Shown: positions 54,341 to 63,154 of the stretch, piece by piece
Numbering within the stretch: the stretch's first letter is position 1
Layout: each line of letters opens with the position of its first letter
Assembly (NCBI GenBank): GCA_902575715.1
Contig: CACGSI010000001.1
Coordinates: 1-64,000 of the forward strand
Source: an uncultured SAR324 cluster bacterium
Lineage (GTDB): Bacteria; SAR324; NAC60-12
DNA: 64,000 nucleotides
Direction of reading: 5' to 3'
The notes under the pieces: generated by a model
Database searches by the model: none
Told to the model about the DNA's origin: nothing
The model's input: the letters and a program-made list of their open reading frames with translations, nothing else
Position numbers and translations under genes: made by a program

Positions 54341-56398
54341 ATGCTAAAAAAAGAACTCCGATTACTTAATGTTTATGCAATTGCGACAGGAACAACTTTA
54401 AGTGCCGGCTTTTTTTTACTACCCGGAATTGCTTTTAGAGATGCAGGTCCAGCTGTAATTTTGAGTTATTTAATTGCGGCGATTCCTCTTATTCCAGCGA
54501 TGTTCAGTATGGCAGAGCTTGCTACTGCAATGCCAAGAGCAGGGGGAGCGTATTATTTTCTTGACAGAAGCATGGGGCCATTTATTGGAACAATAGGTGG
54601 ACTTGGTACTTGGCTGGCTCTAATTTTAAAAACAGCTTTTGCTTTGATTGGTATGGGTGCTTATCTGAGTATATTTTGGGAAGATATTCCTATAATTTAT
54701 TTAGCTATTACTCTTGCAATTTCATTTGGGATCATCAATCTTTTTGGAGTTCAGAAAATAGGAATAATTCAAGTAATTATGGTTTTTTCTTTATTATTTT
54801 TTCTATTAATCTTTATTGTAAATGGAATTCCAAATATCAAGCTACAAAATTTTGAAGGTTTTTTTGATAAAGGAACATTTTCAGTAATTTCTACAGCTGG
54901 TTTGGTTTACATTAGTTATGTCGGCATAACAAATATTGCAAGTGTTGCAGAAGAAATAGAAAATCCTGAAAAAAATCTTCCTCTTGGAGTTTTCCTTGCC
55001 ATTATAACAGCCATTGTTGTTTATGCAGCAGGAACTACGGTTATTGTTGGAGTGCTTCCTTCATATGAATTAGCAAATGATTTAACACCGGTAGCATCAG
55101 CTGCGGAATTACTTTTTGGTAACTTAGGTAAAATAGGAGTTACTATAGCAGCAGTAATTGCATTTGCTTCTGTTGCAAATGCGGGTATTTTGAGTGCTTC
55201 TCGTTATCCACTCGCAATGAGTAGAGACCATCTAATACCTCGAAAGTTTTCAAAACTTACAAAGAAAAATATTCCTCATTATGGAATTGCATTAACAGTT
55301 GGGTTAATTATTATTCTACTTTTACTCTTTAAAATTGACAGTATAGCTAAACTTGCAAGTGCTTTTCAATTAATGATGTTAGGTCTTATTTGCTTTGCTG
55401 TTATTGTAATGCGGGAAAGTAGGATTGAAGCTTATGATCCAGGATATAAATCGCCTCTTTATCCTTGGATGCAAATTTTTGGAGTTTTTTCACCAATTTG
55501 GCTTATTGCTGAAATGGGTATAGTTTCTATTTTATTCTCTTTATCTTTAGTCACTCTAGGGACCATATGGTACCTTGTTTATGGACGTGCTAGGGTTATT
55601 AGATCGGGTGCAATTTATCACTTATTTGCTCGTCTTGGGGAGCAGAGGTTTGAAGGGCTTGATCGTGAACTAAGGTCGATAATGAAAGAAAAAGGATTAC
55701 GAGAAGAAGATCCTTTTGATGAATTAATAGCTCGTGCAAAGGTAATAGAGTTTTCAAAAAATTATAGCTTTGAAAATATTGCACATTTTGTAGCTAAAGA
55801 TCTATGTAGAAATAGGCCGTTTAGTATAGATGACGTTGTAAAAAGTTTTTTAGATGGAAGCAGGATAGGAGCTACTCCAATTTCGCATGGTGCTGCATTA
55901 CCGCACGTTAGGCTTCCTGAAATTGATCGTACAGAAATGGTTTTAGTTAGGACGAAAGAACCATGTTACGTTGAAGCTCCTGATACTTCCGGAGCGATAT
56001 CTTACCAAGGCCCAATCCACGCTTTTTTCTTTTTAGCAAGTCCTAAGGTAAATCCCGGACAACATCTACGTATACTGGCGCAGATAGCAGGAAGAGTAGA
56101 TGATCAAAATTTTATTAAGGACTGGCTGCTGGCAAAAGATGAACAAGAGCTAAAAGAAATTTTGTTGCGTGACGAAAGATTTTTATCAATTCAAATAAAC
56201 AAAGAAAAACCCAGTAGAATTTTGATAGGTAGATCACTCGGTGAAATAAAAATGCCTGAAGGTAGTTTGGTAGCATTGATTCGAAGAAAAGGAGTTACTA
56301 TTATTCCAAGAGGAAATACTGTTTTACTGGAAGGAGATAGATTGACTATTATTGGTGATGCATTTGGCATAAAACAATTAAATGATGAATACAGTTGA
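54341..56398 (+). CDS. APC-superfamily amino acid permease fused to PTS EIIA-type and RCK-C domains
   Basis: 685 residues with three modules. Residues 1-~420 form an APC transporter of about 12 membrane segments, with the family's TTLSAGFFLLPG opening and GGAYYFLDRS. Residues ~440-595 form an EIIA domain of the fructose/nitrogen type; the phosphorylatable histidine is His522 in GAALPHVRLPE. The end (~612-685) is a TrkA-C/RCK-C ligand domain (SRILIGRSLGEIKMPEGSL, GDRLTIIGDAFGI). No EI or HPr gene is nearby. The EIIA histidine may gate transport by phosphorylation; the RCK-C part may bind a nucleotide such as c-di-AMP. The substrate is unknown. Confidence 0.85.
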   Translation: MLKKELRLLNVYAIATGTTLSAGFFLLPGIAFRDAGPAVILSYLIAAIPLIPAMFSMAELATAMPRAGGAYYFLDRSMGPFIGTIGGLGTWLALILKTAFALIGMGAYLSIFWEDIPIIYLAITLAISFGIINLFGVQKIGIIQVIMVFSLLFFLLIFIVNGIPNIKLQNFEGFFDKGTFSVISTAGLVYISYVGITNIASVAEEIENPEKNLPLGVFLAIITAIVVYAAGTTVIVGVLPSYELANDLTPVASAAELLFGNLGKIGVTIAAVIAFASVANAGILSASRYPLAMSRDHLIPRKFSKLTKKNIPHYGIALTVGLIIILLLLFKIDSIAKLASAFQLMMLGLICFAVIVMRESRIEAYDPGYKSPLYPWMQIFGVFSPIWLIAEMGIVSILFSLSLVTLGTIWYLVYGRARVIRSGAIYHLFARLGEQRFEGLDRELRSIMKEKGLREEDPFDELIARAKVIEFSKNYSFENIAHFVAKDLCRNRPFSIDDVVKSFLDGSRIGATPISHGAALPHVRLPEIDRTEMVLVRTKEPCYVEAPDTSGAISYQGPIHAFFFLASPKVNPGQHLRILAQIAGRVDDQNFIKDWLLAKDEQELKEILLRDERFLSIQINKEKPSRILIGRSLGEIKMPEGSLVALIRRKGVTIIPRGNTVLLEGDRLTIIGDAFGIKQLNDEYS

Positions 56399-56405
56399 GT
56401 AAATT

Positions 56406-57149
56406 ATGAACTATAAAAGAGCAGATGGTCGAGAAAAAAATGAGGTGCGCCCCCTCAAAATTGTAAAAGATTATAGTATTCATGCAGAGGGATCCGTACT
56501 AGTTTCTTCAGGTAATACTAAAATTATTTGCACAGCTTCTGTAGAAAAAAAAGTTCCAGATTGGCTAATAGGATCAAATAATGAAGTAATTCATGGCTGG
56601 GTTACTTCAGAGTACAGAATGCTTCCTCGCGCTACAGGCAATAGGAGAAAAAGAGAATCATATAATTTGGATGGAAGAACTCAAGAAATACAGCGTTTTA
56701 TAGGAAGATGTTTACGGTCAGTTGTTGACCTTTCACTGCTATTAAATCATACAATTTGGATTGATTGTGATGTAATTCAAGCGGATGGTGGAACTAGAAC
56801 TGCTTCTATAAATGGAGGATTTGTATCCTTAATTCTTGCTTTAAGAAAATTGCTTTATTCTGGCGATATAAAAGAATTTCCAGTAAAAAAATTTATTGCG
56901 GCAGTTAGTGTTGGTATTATAAATAAAATTCCTCTTCTGGACTTGAATTATGAGGAAGATAAAAATACAGATGTGGATATGAACGTAGTTATGCTGGAAT
57001 CTGGTGAAATTGTTGAATTGCAGGGAGCTGCAGAAGTAAGGACTTATTCTAGGAATCAACTAAATATAATGCTTGATTTAGCAGAAAAAGGAATCAAATC
57101 AAATATTTTAAAACAAAAGTTAATTCTTGGTGATTCTCTAACTGGGTAA
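56406..57149 (+). CDS. rph: Ribonuclease PH
   Basis: Phosphate-dependent exonuclease that trims tRNA 3' ends. 247 residues. Start RADGREKNEVRPLKIVK, the Arg-rich loop in EYRMLPRATGNRRKRESYN, the RNA-binding GRTQEIQRFIGRCLRSVVD, the catalytic WIDCDVIQADGGTRTASI, and NVVMLESGEIVELQGAAE. It begins seven bases after the permease stop. rdgB, the usual downstream partner, is not found; lgt follows. Confidence 0.95.
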   Translation: MNYKRADGREKNEVRPLKIVKDYSIHAEGSVLVSSGNTKIICTASVEKKVPDWLIGSNNEVIHGWVTSEYRMLPRATGNRRKRESYNLDGRTQEIQRFIGRCLRSVVDLSLLLNHTIWIDCDVIQADGGTRTASINGGFVSLILALRKLLYSGDIKEFPVKKFIAAVSVGIINKIPLLDLNYEEDKNTDVDMNVVMLESGEIVELQGAAEVRTYSRNQLNIMLDLAEKGIKSNILKQKLILGDSLTG

Positions 57150-57178
57150 AAATGAAATATATATAATTAAAAGAAATT

Positions 57179-57988
57179 ATGTATCCATATATTTTTTCAA
57201 TTGAAATACCTTATTTTAATATCAATTTGGAACCTCGTTTTTATGGCTTATTTTATGCCATATCAATTTTGATTAGCACAAAAATTGTTATAAAAGAGGT
57301 TTCAAGAAGACAGATAAATTTGAATAATGATGAGGTAATGAATATGGTTATTATAATTTTTTTTTCCGGGTTGACTGGGGGAAGATTTTACGAAGTAATT
57401 TTTGAATGGTCAAATTATTATAGATACCAACCAATATGGAAAATTTTTGCAATTTGGCAGGGAGGCCTTGCCGTTCATGGGGCAATAATTGGCGGAATCC
57501 TTGGCTTCCCAATTTATTGTTACATAAAAAAAATTTCATTGCCGGCAATGTATGATATAGGAGCAATGTGTATGATTTTAGCACAAGCAATAGGACGTTG
57601 GGGTAACTTCACAAATGGAGAGGCTGCAGGGCCAGTCACTGATTTTTGGACTGGTGTTGTATTTCCAGCAGGAACAGAAATTGACCGTTATGCTCATGGA
57701 GAACCAGTTCATCCAACAATGATTTATGAATCTTTAGGGAATTTTTTAATTTTCACTTTCCTTTGGAAACTTAGATTAAAAAATTTCAGACCTGGCATGA
57801 TAGCGGCTTGTTATTTGATTATGTATTCATTACTGCGCTCAATTTTAACCCCTCTAAGAATGGACAATCAATATTTTATTATTGGTCAATCAAAGTTACT
57901 TGCTGCGTATTCAATTAGTCTTTTATTAGTGATATGTAGTTTAACTTTTATTTTTTCTAAAAAACTTTGGCTTACCGAAGAAAAATAA
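57179..57988 (+). CDS. lgt: Prolipoprotein diacylglyceryl transferase
   Basis: Attaches diacylglycerol to the lipobox cysteine of prolipoproteins, in the inner membrane. 269 residues with seven membrane segments. GGRFYEVIFEW, the HGAIIGG loop with its conserved histidine (GGLAVHGAIIGGILG), and the signature GRWGNFTNGEAAG are present, as well as VHPTMIYESLGNF. It works with the lipoprotein genes of the window. Its TAA is directly followed by the cobD ATG. Confidence 0.96.
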   Translation: MYPYIFSIEIPYFNINLEPRFYGLFYAISILISTKIVIKEVSRRQINLNNDEVMNMVIIIFFSGLTGGRFYEVIFEWSNYYRYQPIWKIFAIWQGGLAVHGAIIGGILGFPIYCYIKKISLPAMYDIGAMCMILAQAIGRWGNFTNGEAAGPVTDFWTGVVFPAGTEIDRYAHGEPVHPTMIYESLGNFLIFTFLWKLRLKNFRPGMIAACYLIMYSLLRSILTPLRMDNQYFIIGQSKLLAAYSISLLLVICSLTFIFSKKLWLTEEK

Positions 57989-58990
57989 ATGTTTGCTGAT
58001 CTTGAAGATTTTATATCAAATCCTATTTTAATATTGGCCTTAATAATTTCTCTGGATTTGCTTTTTGGAGATCCAAAATATTCTTTTCATCCGGTTAGAA
58101 TAATAGCTAAACTTCAAGTCTTTTATGAAAATAAACTAAGAATAATGGGTCACATAGGAAAAATAGGGGGGATTATTTTAGTACTTTTAATGGTAGTTAG
58201 TACTCTTATATTTTTTAACATTGTTAATGATATTTTTTTATCAATTCATTGGAGTATTCTTTGGTTTTGGTATGTCTATTTAGGCTGGAGTTTTTTAGCC
58301 CTTCGGGATCTTATAAATCATTCAAAAAACATCTCTAAAGCGATGGAAAATAGGAATCTCTCAGAAGCAAGGCTAATGGTAAGTTTGATTGTAGGTAGGG
58401 AAACAAAAAAAATGGATATGAATGCCTGTGGAAGAGCTACTATTGAAAGTGTTAGTGAAAATTTAAACGATGGTGTTATAGCACCACTCTTTTATTATTG
58501 TTTTTTTGGTATAAATGGAATGCTTGTCTATAAGCTTTTTAATACTCTTGATTCAATGATTGGTTATAAAAATGATAGGTATATTGATTTTGGATGGTTT
58601 GCAGCAAAAATTGATGATTACTTAAGTTGGGCGCCAGCTAGACTAAGCTGGATTTTACTATCTTTGACAGCATTTATATTCCCTGGATTTTCAGGTTTAG
58701 CTGCACTTAAAGTGGGGTTGAGAGATTACTCGAAATTAAATAGTCCAAATGCAGGTTGGTGCGAAGCTACTGCAGCAGGAGCTCTAAAAATAAAATTATG
58801 CGGACCAATTTGGAGAGAAGGTAAATTAGATCACAATTTTTGGTTAGGAGATTCATTTGAGAGAGAAGGTGCAACTTTTTTAGACATTAACAAAATGAAT
58901 AAATTAGCATTTGGTTCAGCATTACTAGGAGTTTTGTTTTTTGGAGTTTTATTAAATATTTTCCCATTTATACATTTTATTGAATTATGA
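57989..58990 (+). CDS. cobD: Adenosylcobinamide-phosphate synthase (CbiB/CobD)
   Basis: Membrane protein that joins the aminopropanol linker to adenosylcobyric acid in vitamin B12 synthesis. 333 residues. LDLLFGDPKYSFHPVRIIA at the N-terminus, GRATIESVSENLNDGVIAPLFYY in the centre, and NSPNAGWCEATAAGAL in the C-terminal half are the family signatures. It overlaps cobU by four bases (ATGA). No corrin-ring gene lies here, so either the rest is elsewhere or the cell only salvages corrinoids. Confidence 0.93.
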   Translation: MFADLEDFISNPILILALIISLDLLFGDPKYSFHPVRIIAKLQVFYENKLRIMGHIGKIGGIILVLLMVVSTLIFFNIVNDIFLSIHWSILWFWYVYLGWSFLALRDLINHSKNISKAMENRNLSEARLMVSLIVGRETKKMDMNACGRATIESVSENLNDGVIAPLFYYCFFGINGMLVYKLFNTLDSMIGYKNDRYIDFGWFAAKIDDYLSWAPARLSWILLSLTAFIFPGFSGLAALKVGLRDYSKLNSPNAGWCEATAAGALKIKLCGPIWREGKLDHNFWLGDSFEREGATFLDINKMNKLAFGSALLGVLFFGVLLNIFPFIHFIEL

Positions 58991-59484
58991 AAATTTTGAT
59001 AACTGGGGGAGTAAAAAGTGGGAAATCAATTAATGCTGAGAAACGTATTCTTGAAATTGCCGATTCAAATATTCCAATTTATTTAGCTACATGTGAAATA
59101 TTTGATAATGAAATGGATAGTCGTATTGAGAGTCACCGTAAAAGACGAGGTAAAAAATTTAAAACAATTGAAGAACCACTTAATTTGTTTGAAGTAATTA
59201 GAAATAAAAGCAACCCGGTACTTATTGAGTGTATTACAATGTGGCTTAATAATGCATTACAATATAAAATATCTAAAAAAAATATTTTTAGTGAAATAGA
59301 AAATCTTCTCAGTCTTAAGAATGATTTAATTTTTGTGATGAATGAGGTTGGATTAGGGATTATTCCTGATAATCCTTTAGCAAGAGAATTCTCTGACTTA
59401 TCGGGTAAAATTTCACAAAAACTCAGTGAATCATGCGATGAAGTCAATTTTTCTGTAGCAGGTATCTTAATGAAACTGAAATAA
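58987..59484 (+). CDS. cobU: Adenosylcobinamide kinase / guanylyltransferase
   Basis: Phosphorylates adenosylcobinamide and transfers GMP to it. 165 residues, slightly shorter than the usual ~180. The P-loop is LITGGVKSGKS, with the more common arginine before SGKS replaced by lysine. The guanylylation histidine region is ESHRKRRGKKFKTIEEP, and VMNEVGLGIIPDNPLAREFSDLSG is the conserved base-binding part. It is translationally coupled to cobD. aroB follows after 12 bases. Confidence 0.92.
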   Translation: MKILITGGVKSGKSINAEKRILEIADSNIPIYLATCEIFDNEMDSRIESHRKRRGKKFKTIEEPLNLFEVIRNKSNPVLIECITMWLNNALQYKISKKNIFSEIENLLSLKNDLIFVMNEVGLGIIPDNPLAREFSDLSGKISQKLSESCDEVNFSVAGILMKLK

Positions 59485-59496
59485 TATAAAAAATCG

Positions 59497-60603
59497 ATGC
59501 ATTCCATTAAAGTAAATTTACCAAATTCTTCGTATAAAATAGATATAGGCACTGATATCCTATCAAACCGCTTACCTGAAGTCGTTAAAAATACTAATAC
59601 AGATCATGTAGTAGTTATTACTAATACTACCCTTCAAAAATTTTATCCTGACCTTATTGTCAATATTTTGAAAGGTTCCGGAGTAAAGGTTTCTTTATGT
59701 ATACTCCCAGACGGTGAAAAATACAAAAATTTAAAAACCCTTTCACAAATTCTTGATTTTCTAATGAATGTAAGCGCCAACAGACAAACATTATTAATTG
59801 GGTTTGGTGGCGGAGTAATTGGCGATATGGGAGGTTTTGCAGCTTCAATATTTCTTCGAGGAATAAGAATTATTCAAGTTTCTACGACATTATTATCAAA
59901 TGTTGATAGTAGCGTCGGTGGTAAAACAGCAGTTAATCACCCACTAGGCAAAAATTCTATTGGATCATTCAAGCAACCAGAATATGTTTGTATAGATTTA
60001 AATTTTCTAAAAACTTTACCCTTAAGAGAATTGAGATCTGGGTATTTTGAATTGCTAAAATATGGATTAATAAAAGATTCAAATTTTTTTAAATCTTCTA
60101 TCAAACATTCTTTGGAAAATATTGATTTCAATTTTTTAAGTAAGGCAATACTTCATTCTTGTCAAATTAAAGGAAAAATTGTTGAATTTGATGAAAAAGA
60201 AAAAGGATTGAGGGCAAATTTAAATTTTGGGCATACACTTGGACATATAATTGAAACACATTCAGGATATGGTAAATATTTGCACGGGGAAGCTGTTGCC
60301 GCTGGTATGTGCTTTGCTTCATTTGTATCATGGCGCTGGAAAGAGCTTCCTAAAGATGATTGGGAAATAATTATAAATTCTCTAGGTAAAATTGTTGAGC
60401 CTATAAGATTAGCTAAACTTAACAAAAAGAATTTTCATGATTTGATTTTGCATGATAAAAAATCTCAAAATAATGCTATAAATTTTATTATGCTAAAAAA
60501 AATAGGAGAAAGTTTCATTAAGCAGGGGACTTCTATTGAAAGTCTTTGGGATGAATTTCGACAATTTACAAAAAGTTATCCTAAAATTGTTAAATCAGAA
60601 TAA
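59497..60603 (+). CDS. aroB: 3-dehydroquinate synthase
   Basis: Second step of the shikimate path: cyclises DAHP using NAD and a divalent metal. 368 residues. NAD-binding GFGGGVIGDMGGFAASIFLRG and the substrate segment STTLLSNVDSSVGGKTAVN are complete; the metal histidines are in NFGHTLGHIIE and HGEAVAAGM. aroK is not in front of it. Convergent with yqgE, with six bases between stops. Confidence 0.96.
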   Translation: MHSIKVNLPNSSYKIDIGTDILSNRLPEVVKNTNTDHVVVITNTTLQKFYPDLIVNILKGSGVKVSLCILPDGEKYKNLKTLSQILDFLMNVSANRQTLLIGFGGGVIGDMGGFAASIFLRGIRIIQVSTTLLSNVDSSVGGKTAVNHPLGKNSIGSFKQPEYVCIDLNFLKTLPLRELRSGYFELLKYGLIKDSNFFKSSIKHSLENIDFNFLSKAILHSCQIKGKIVEFDEKEKGLRANLNFGHTLGHIIETHSGYGKYLHGEAVAAGMCFASFVSWRWKELPKDDWEIIINSLGKIVEPIRLAKLNKKNFHDLILHDKKSQNNAINFIMLKKIGESFIKQGTSIESLWDEFRQFTKSYPKIVKSE

Positions 60604-60609
60604 ATTTTC

Positions 60610-61161
60610 TTAAACCATTCCTGTTTGAGAAAATGTAGTATTTAGCAGATCAAAACCTAGATTTTCCATGGTTTTTTCCCAGCGAAGACCGTATTCAATA
60701 TTTATTAGTACAGATTCATCTAATGGGGCAAGCCACCATGATTCTTCATTTATTTCACGGTCTAGTTGTCCAGGCCCCCAGCCTGAATAACCGATGCCGA
60801 ATTGATATGAACTTATTTGGTGTCCCTTTGAAAGAAAACTTAATATTTCATGTGCTGAACTTAAATTTAATTTTGCTGAAATCTTTGTAGTATCTTGTGT
60901 TGAAATTTCTGAGCTGTGAATCGCCCAAAAAGAATTAGGTTCGACAGGTCCTCCTAACAATATGGGTGTATTAAATACCTCTTTATTTTTCAACTCATAG
61001 GAAATCAGTTCATTTACTTTTGTTGGAGATGGCCGATTCATGACTAATCCAAAAGCTCCTTCAGCATTATAGTTACAAAGTAAAATTATTGATTTTTCAA
61101 AATATGTATTTTCAAGTGATGGCATTGCAACTAAGATCCCTGGAATTTCACTTTCTGTCAT
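60610..61161 (-). CDS. YqgE/AlgH family protein
   Basis: 183 residues, DUF179. The family start PGILVAMPSLENTYFEKSIILL, the GAFGLVMNRP segment, GGPVEPNSFWAIH and GYSGWGPGQLDREI are all present. Members are small cytoplasmic proteins whose function is not settled, often beside the Holliday-junction resolvase yqgF, which is absent here. The start is ATG 61161; only 29 bases separate it from the divergent gene on the plus strand. Confidence 0.9.
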   Translation of the reverse strand: MTESEIPGILVAMPSLENTYFEKSIILLCNYNAEGAFGLVMNRPSPTKVNELISYELKNKEVFNTPILLGGPVEPNSFWAIHSSEISTQDTTKISAKLNLSSAHEILSFLSKGHQISSYQFGIGYSGWGPGQLDREINEESWWLAPLDESVLINIEYGLRWEKTMENLGFDLLNTTFSQTGMV

Positions 61162-61190
61162 AAAATGTTTAAAAAAAGAGATTATAAACC

Positions 61191-62219
61191 GTGAACAGTC
61201 TACTAGACCAAAAAAATAATCACAATTTAAAAGGAAATTTTTTTCGTTTGAATGAAAATCAAAAAAAATTCAGAAAAAAGCCTTATATAGATGTTTTGTC
61301 AACCCTTTTTAAAATTTTTGATATTTATGGAAAAACAAATATTCTCCCTTTACTAAAATTGCGCAAAATATGGAATATAAAAATTGATAAATTTATAACA
61401 AATAATGCTTATCCAAGGAACATATCTAAACAAAAAAAAATTGTTTTAAATTCAAATTTACTTAGCGAATTGAAGGGATCAAAACTAAAGCATGATTTGT
61501 ATTATAAGATAGAAAAAAATATTGGAAAGAATTTTGGTAATTATGAACAATTCTTAGGTTATTTGAGAAAAGACTTTGGGAGATCAATTGCCAAAGATGA
61601 AATAGAATTTTTAAAAAATAATGTTAAGTTTAATGATTTTCAAATCATTTTACATCTAACTGTTTATGATGGGAGTGTCTCTTATGCTATTAATTCTGAG
61701 AAGGTGAGATATATAAATTTATTAAATAGATTGTTACCAGAATTAAATATTGATGATATACGCTGTCATGTAGGTCAAATAGAAAAAATTAATTTAGACC
61801 AGAAATTAGTAGCTTCTCTTGCTAAAGACTGGCATTTTATAACTCCAAATGAAATCAATCAAAAATGTATGCCAGCATTTTTACATAGAGTTTCTAATAA
61901 TCTTTCTATTTTGATTCTTTACGTTACCAATAAGAAAGATTTAGATTTTCTAGATGAAAATATGAGGTTAGATGAACTTCTAAATCATCTAAAAGAAAAT
62001 TTCTCTGAAATGCAAAATGTGTTAAAAATTAGATCTGTAATTTTTCCAGGAGCAGATTTTGAAAAAATAAAATCTAACTCTATTATTTTGGGGGAATTAT
62101 CTATCGGAATTCCCTTCAACGATAAAAAATTAAGTTATAATTATAAGAGCGATTTCTTAGATGATAGTCTTTCTGCAAAAGAAAATTTTGCTAAAATTTC
62201 AAGAAAGTTAAAAAATTAA
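61191..62219 (+). CDS. DUF721 (DciA)-like protein with repeated motifs, tentative
   Basis: 342 residues, start GTG 61191. The first third (about 33-112) has the layout of a DUF721/DciA domain: ISTLF-type helix, a W after a polar stretch (LRKIWNIKID), then a strand IVLNSNLLSELKGSKL. Two further segments have the strand-helix-DIR pattern of this domain: LTVYDGSVSYAIN with DIRCHVG, and LSILILYV with KIRSVIFPGAD. DciA loads the DnaB helicase in many bacteria; however, this protein is longer and its identity is uncertain. No membrane segment. Confidence 0.4.
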   Translation: MNSLLDQKNNHNLKGNFFRLNENQKKFRKKPYIDVLSTLFKIFDIYGKTNILPLLKLRKIWNIKIDKFITNNAYPRNISKQKKIVLNSNLLSELKGSKLKHDLYYKIEKNIGKNFGNYEQFLGYLRKDFGRSIAKDEIEFLKNNVKFNDFQIILHLTVYDGSVSYAINSEKVRYINLLNRLLPELNIDDIRCHVGQIEKINLDQKLVASLAKDWHFITPNEINQKCMPAFLHRVSNNLSILILYVTNKKDLDFLDENMRLDELLNHLKENFSEMQNVLKIRSVIFPGADFEKIKSNSIILGELSIGIPFNDKKLSYNYKSDFLDDSLSAKENFAKISRKLKN

Positions 62220-62236
62220 TTTATGAGAAAATTTAA

Positions 62237-63142
62237 TTAGAGTGATTCATATAAGTTACAATAACTTTTGTATCTTTTTTGAGATATTTCTTTACCTATA
62301 ACTGCTTCTTTAACGTTACACATTGGTTCGTGCCTATGAGTACACCCTTTGAATTTACAATTGCCGATATAAGGTGAAAAATCTTTAAAATGTTTATCTA
62401 GATCCTTTTTTTCAACCACTGGCTCAAAGGTTCGAATCCCAGGAGTATCGATAATGAAGCCCCCCTGGGGGAGACGAAACATTTCTGGCATAATAGTTGT
62501 GTGTTGTCCTTTGCCTGATTTGTTGCTAATTTTACCTATTCGAATACCCCATTTTGGGTAAAGAGCTGATATTAAAGAGGATTTTCCGACACCCGAATGT
62601 CCGGAAAGTATGGAGGTTCTATTCTTAATTAATTTTTTTAGTTTTGTTAAGCCTTTGGATTCATAAACACTTGTAAGAATAACATTACATCCTAGTGATG
62701 AATAAAGCTCTTTAATAGGCTTTATTTCTTTTGAATTTGCTAAATCAATTTTGTTTAAAATGAGAAATGTTTCCAATCCGCTGCATGATGCGGCTACCAA
62801 AAATCTATCTACCAAACCTCCCTTAAATGAAGGGTTTTTGATAGAAGTAACCATTAAAAGCGTATCTGCATTACTAACTAATACTTGTTCTGAATCCCCT
62901 GTTTTGACACGTCTTGCAAATTTTGTGTTTCGAGGTAGGACTTTACAAATTAAGCCCATACTTTTATTTGAAGATTGATCTACTTCTACTTTATCTCCTA
63001 CGGCTATTTTGTTTTCGTAAGTATTTTCACTAAATAATTTCCCACGAATCCTACAGAAACGAGGCTTACTTTCTCCAATATCTACATAGTAGAAACTTTT
63101 GGTTCGCCTTATTACAGTCCCAATTTGTTGTAAATTTTCCAA
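62237..63142 (-). CDS. rsgA: Ribosome small-subunit GTPase RsgA
   Basis: Circularly permuted GTPase that helps mature the 30S subunit. 301 residues. The N-terminal OB fold is followed by the permuted G motifs: G4 as LNKID, G1 as SGHSGVGKSSLI, G2 as GKGQHTT, and G3 as DTPGI. The C-terminal zinc knuckle has CKFKGCTHRHEPMC. It starts 12 bases after the stop of the sigma-54 activator on the same strand, so both are likely one message. Confidence 0.95.
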   Translation of the reverse strand: MENLQQIGTVIRRTKSFYYVDIGESKPRFCRIRGKLFSENTYENKIAVGDKVEVDQSSNKSMGLICKVLPRNTKFARRVKTGDSEQVLVSNADTLLMVTSIKNPSFKGGLVDRFLVAASCSGLETFLILNKIDLANSKEIKPIKELYSSLGCNVILTSVYESKGLTKLKKLIKNRTSILSGHSGVGKSSLISALYPKWGIRIGKISNKSGKGQHTTIMPEMFRLPQGGFIIDTPGIRTFEPVVEKKDLDKHFKDFSPYIGNCKFKGCTHRHEPMCNVKEAVIGKEISQKRYKSYCNLYESL

Positions 63143-63154
63143 AAATATTGTTTA

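Noticed and set aside
54341..56398. A complete sugar PTS at the EIIA domain
   Set aside because: Only the EIIA-type domain is present, fused to an amino-acid-type permease; no EIIB, EIIC, EI or HPr sequence lies in the window.
62429..62440. A tRNA T-loop-like string (GGTTCGAATCCC) on the plus strand
   Set aside because: It lies inside the rsgA coding sequence (codons for the GIRTFE segment on the minus strand) and no acceptor, D or anticodon arms can be drawn around it.
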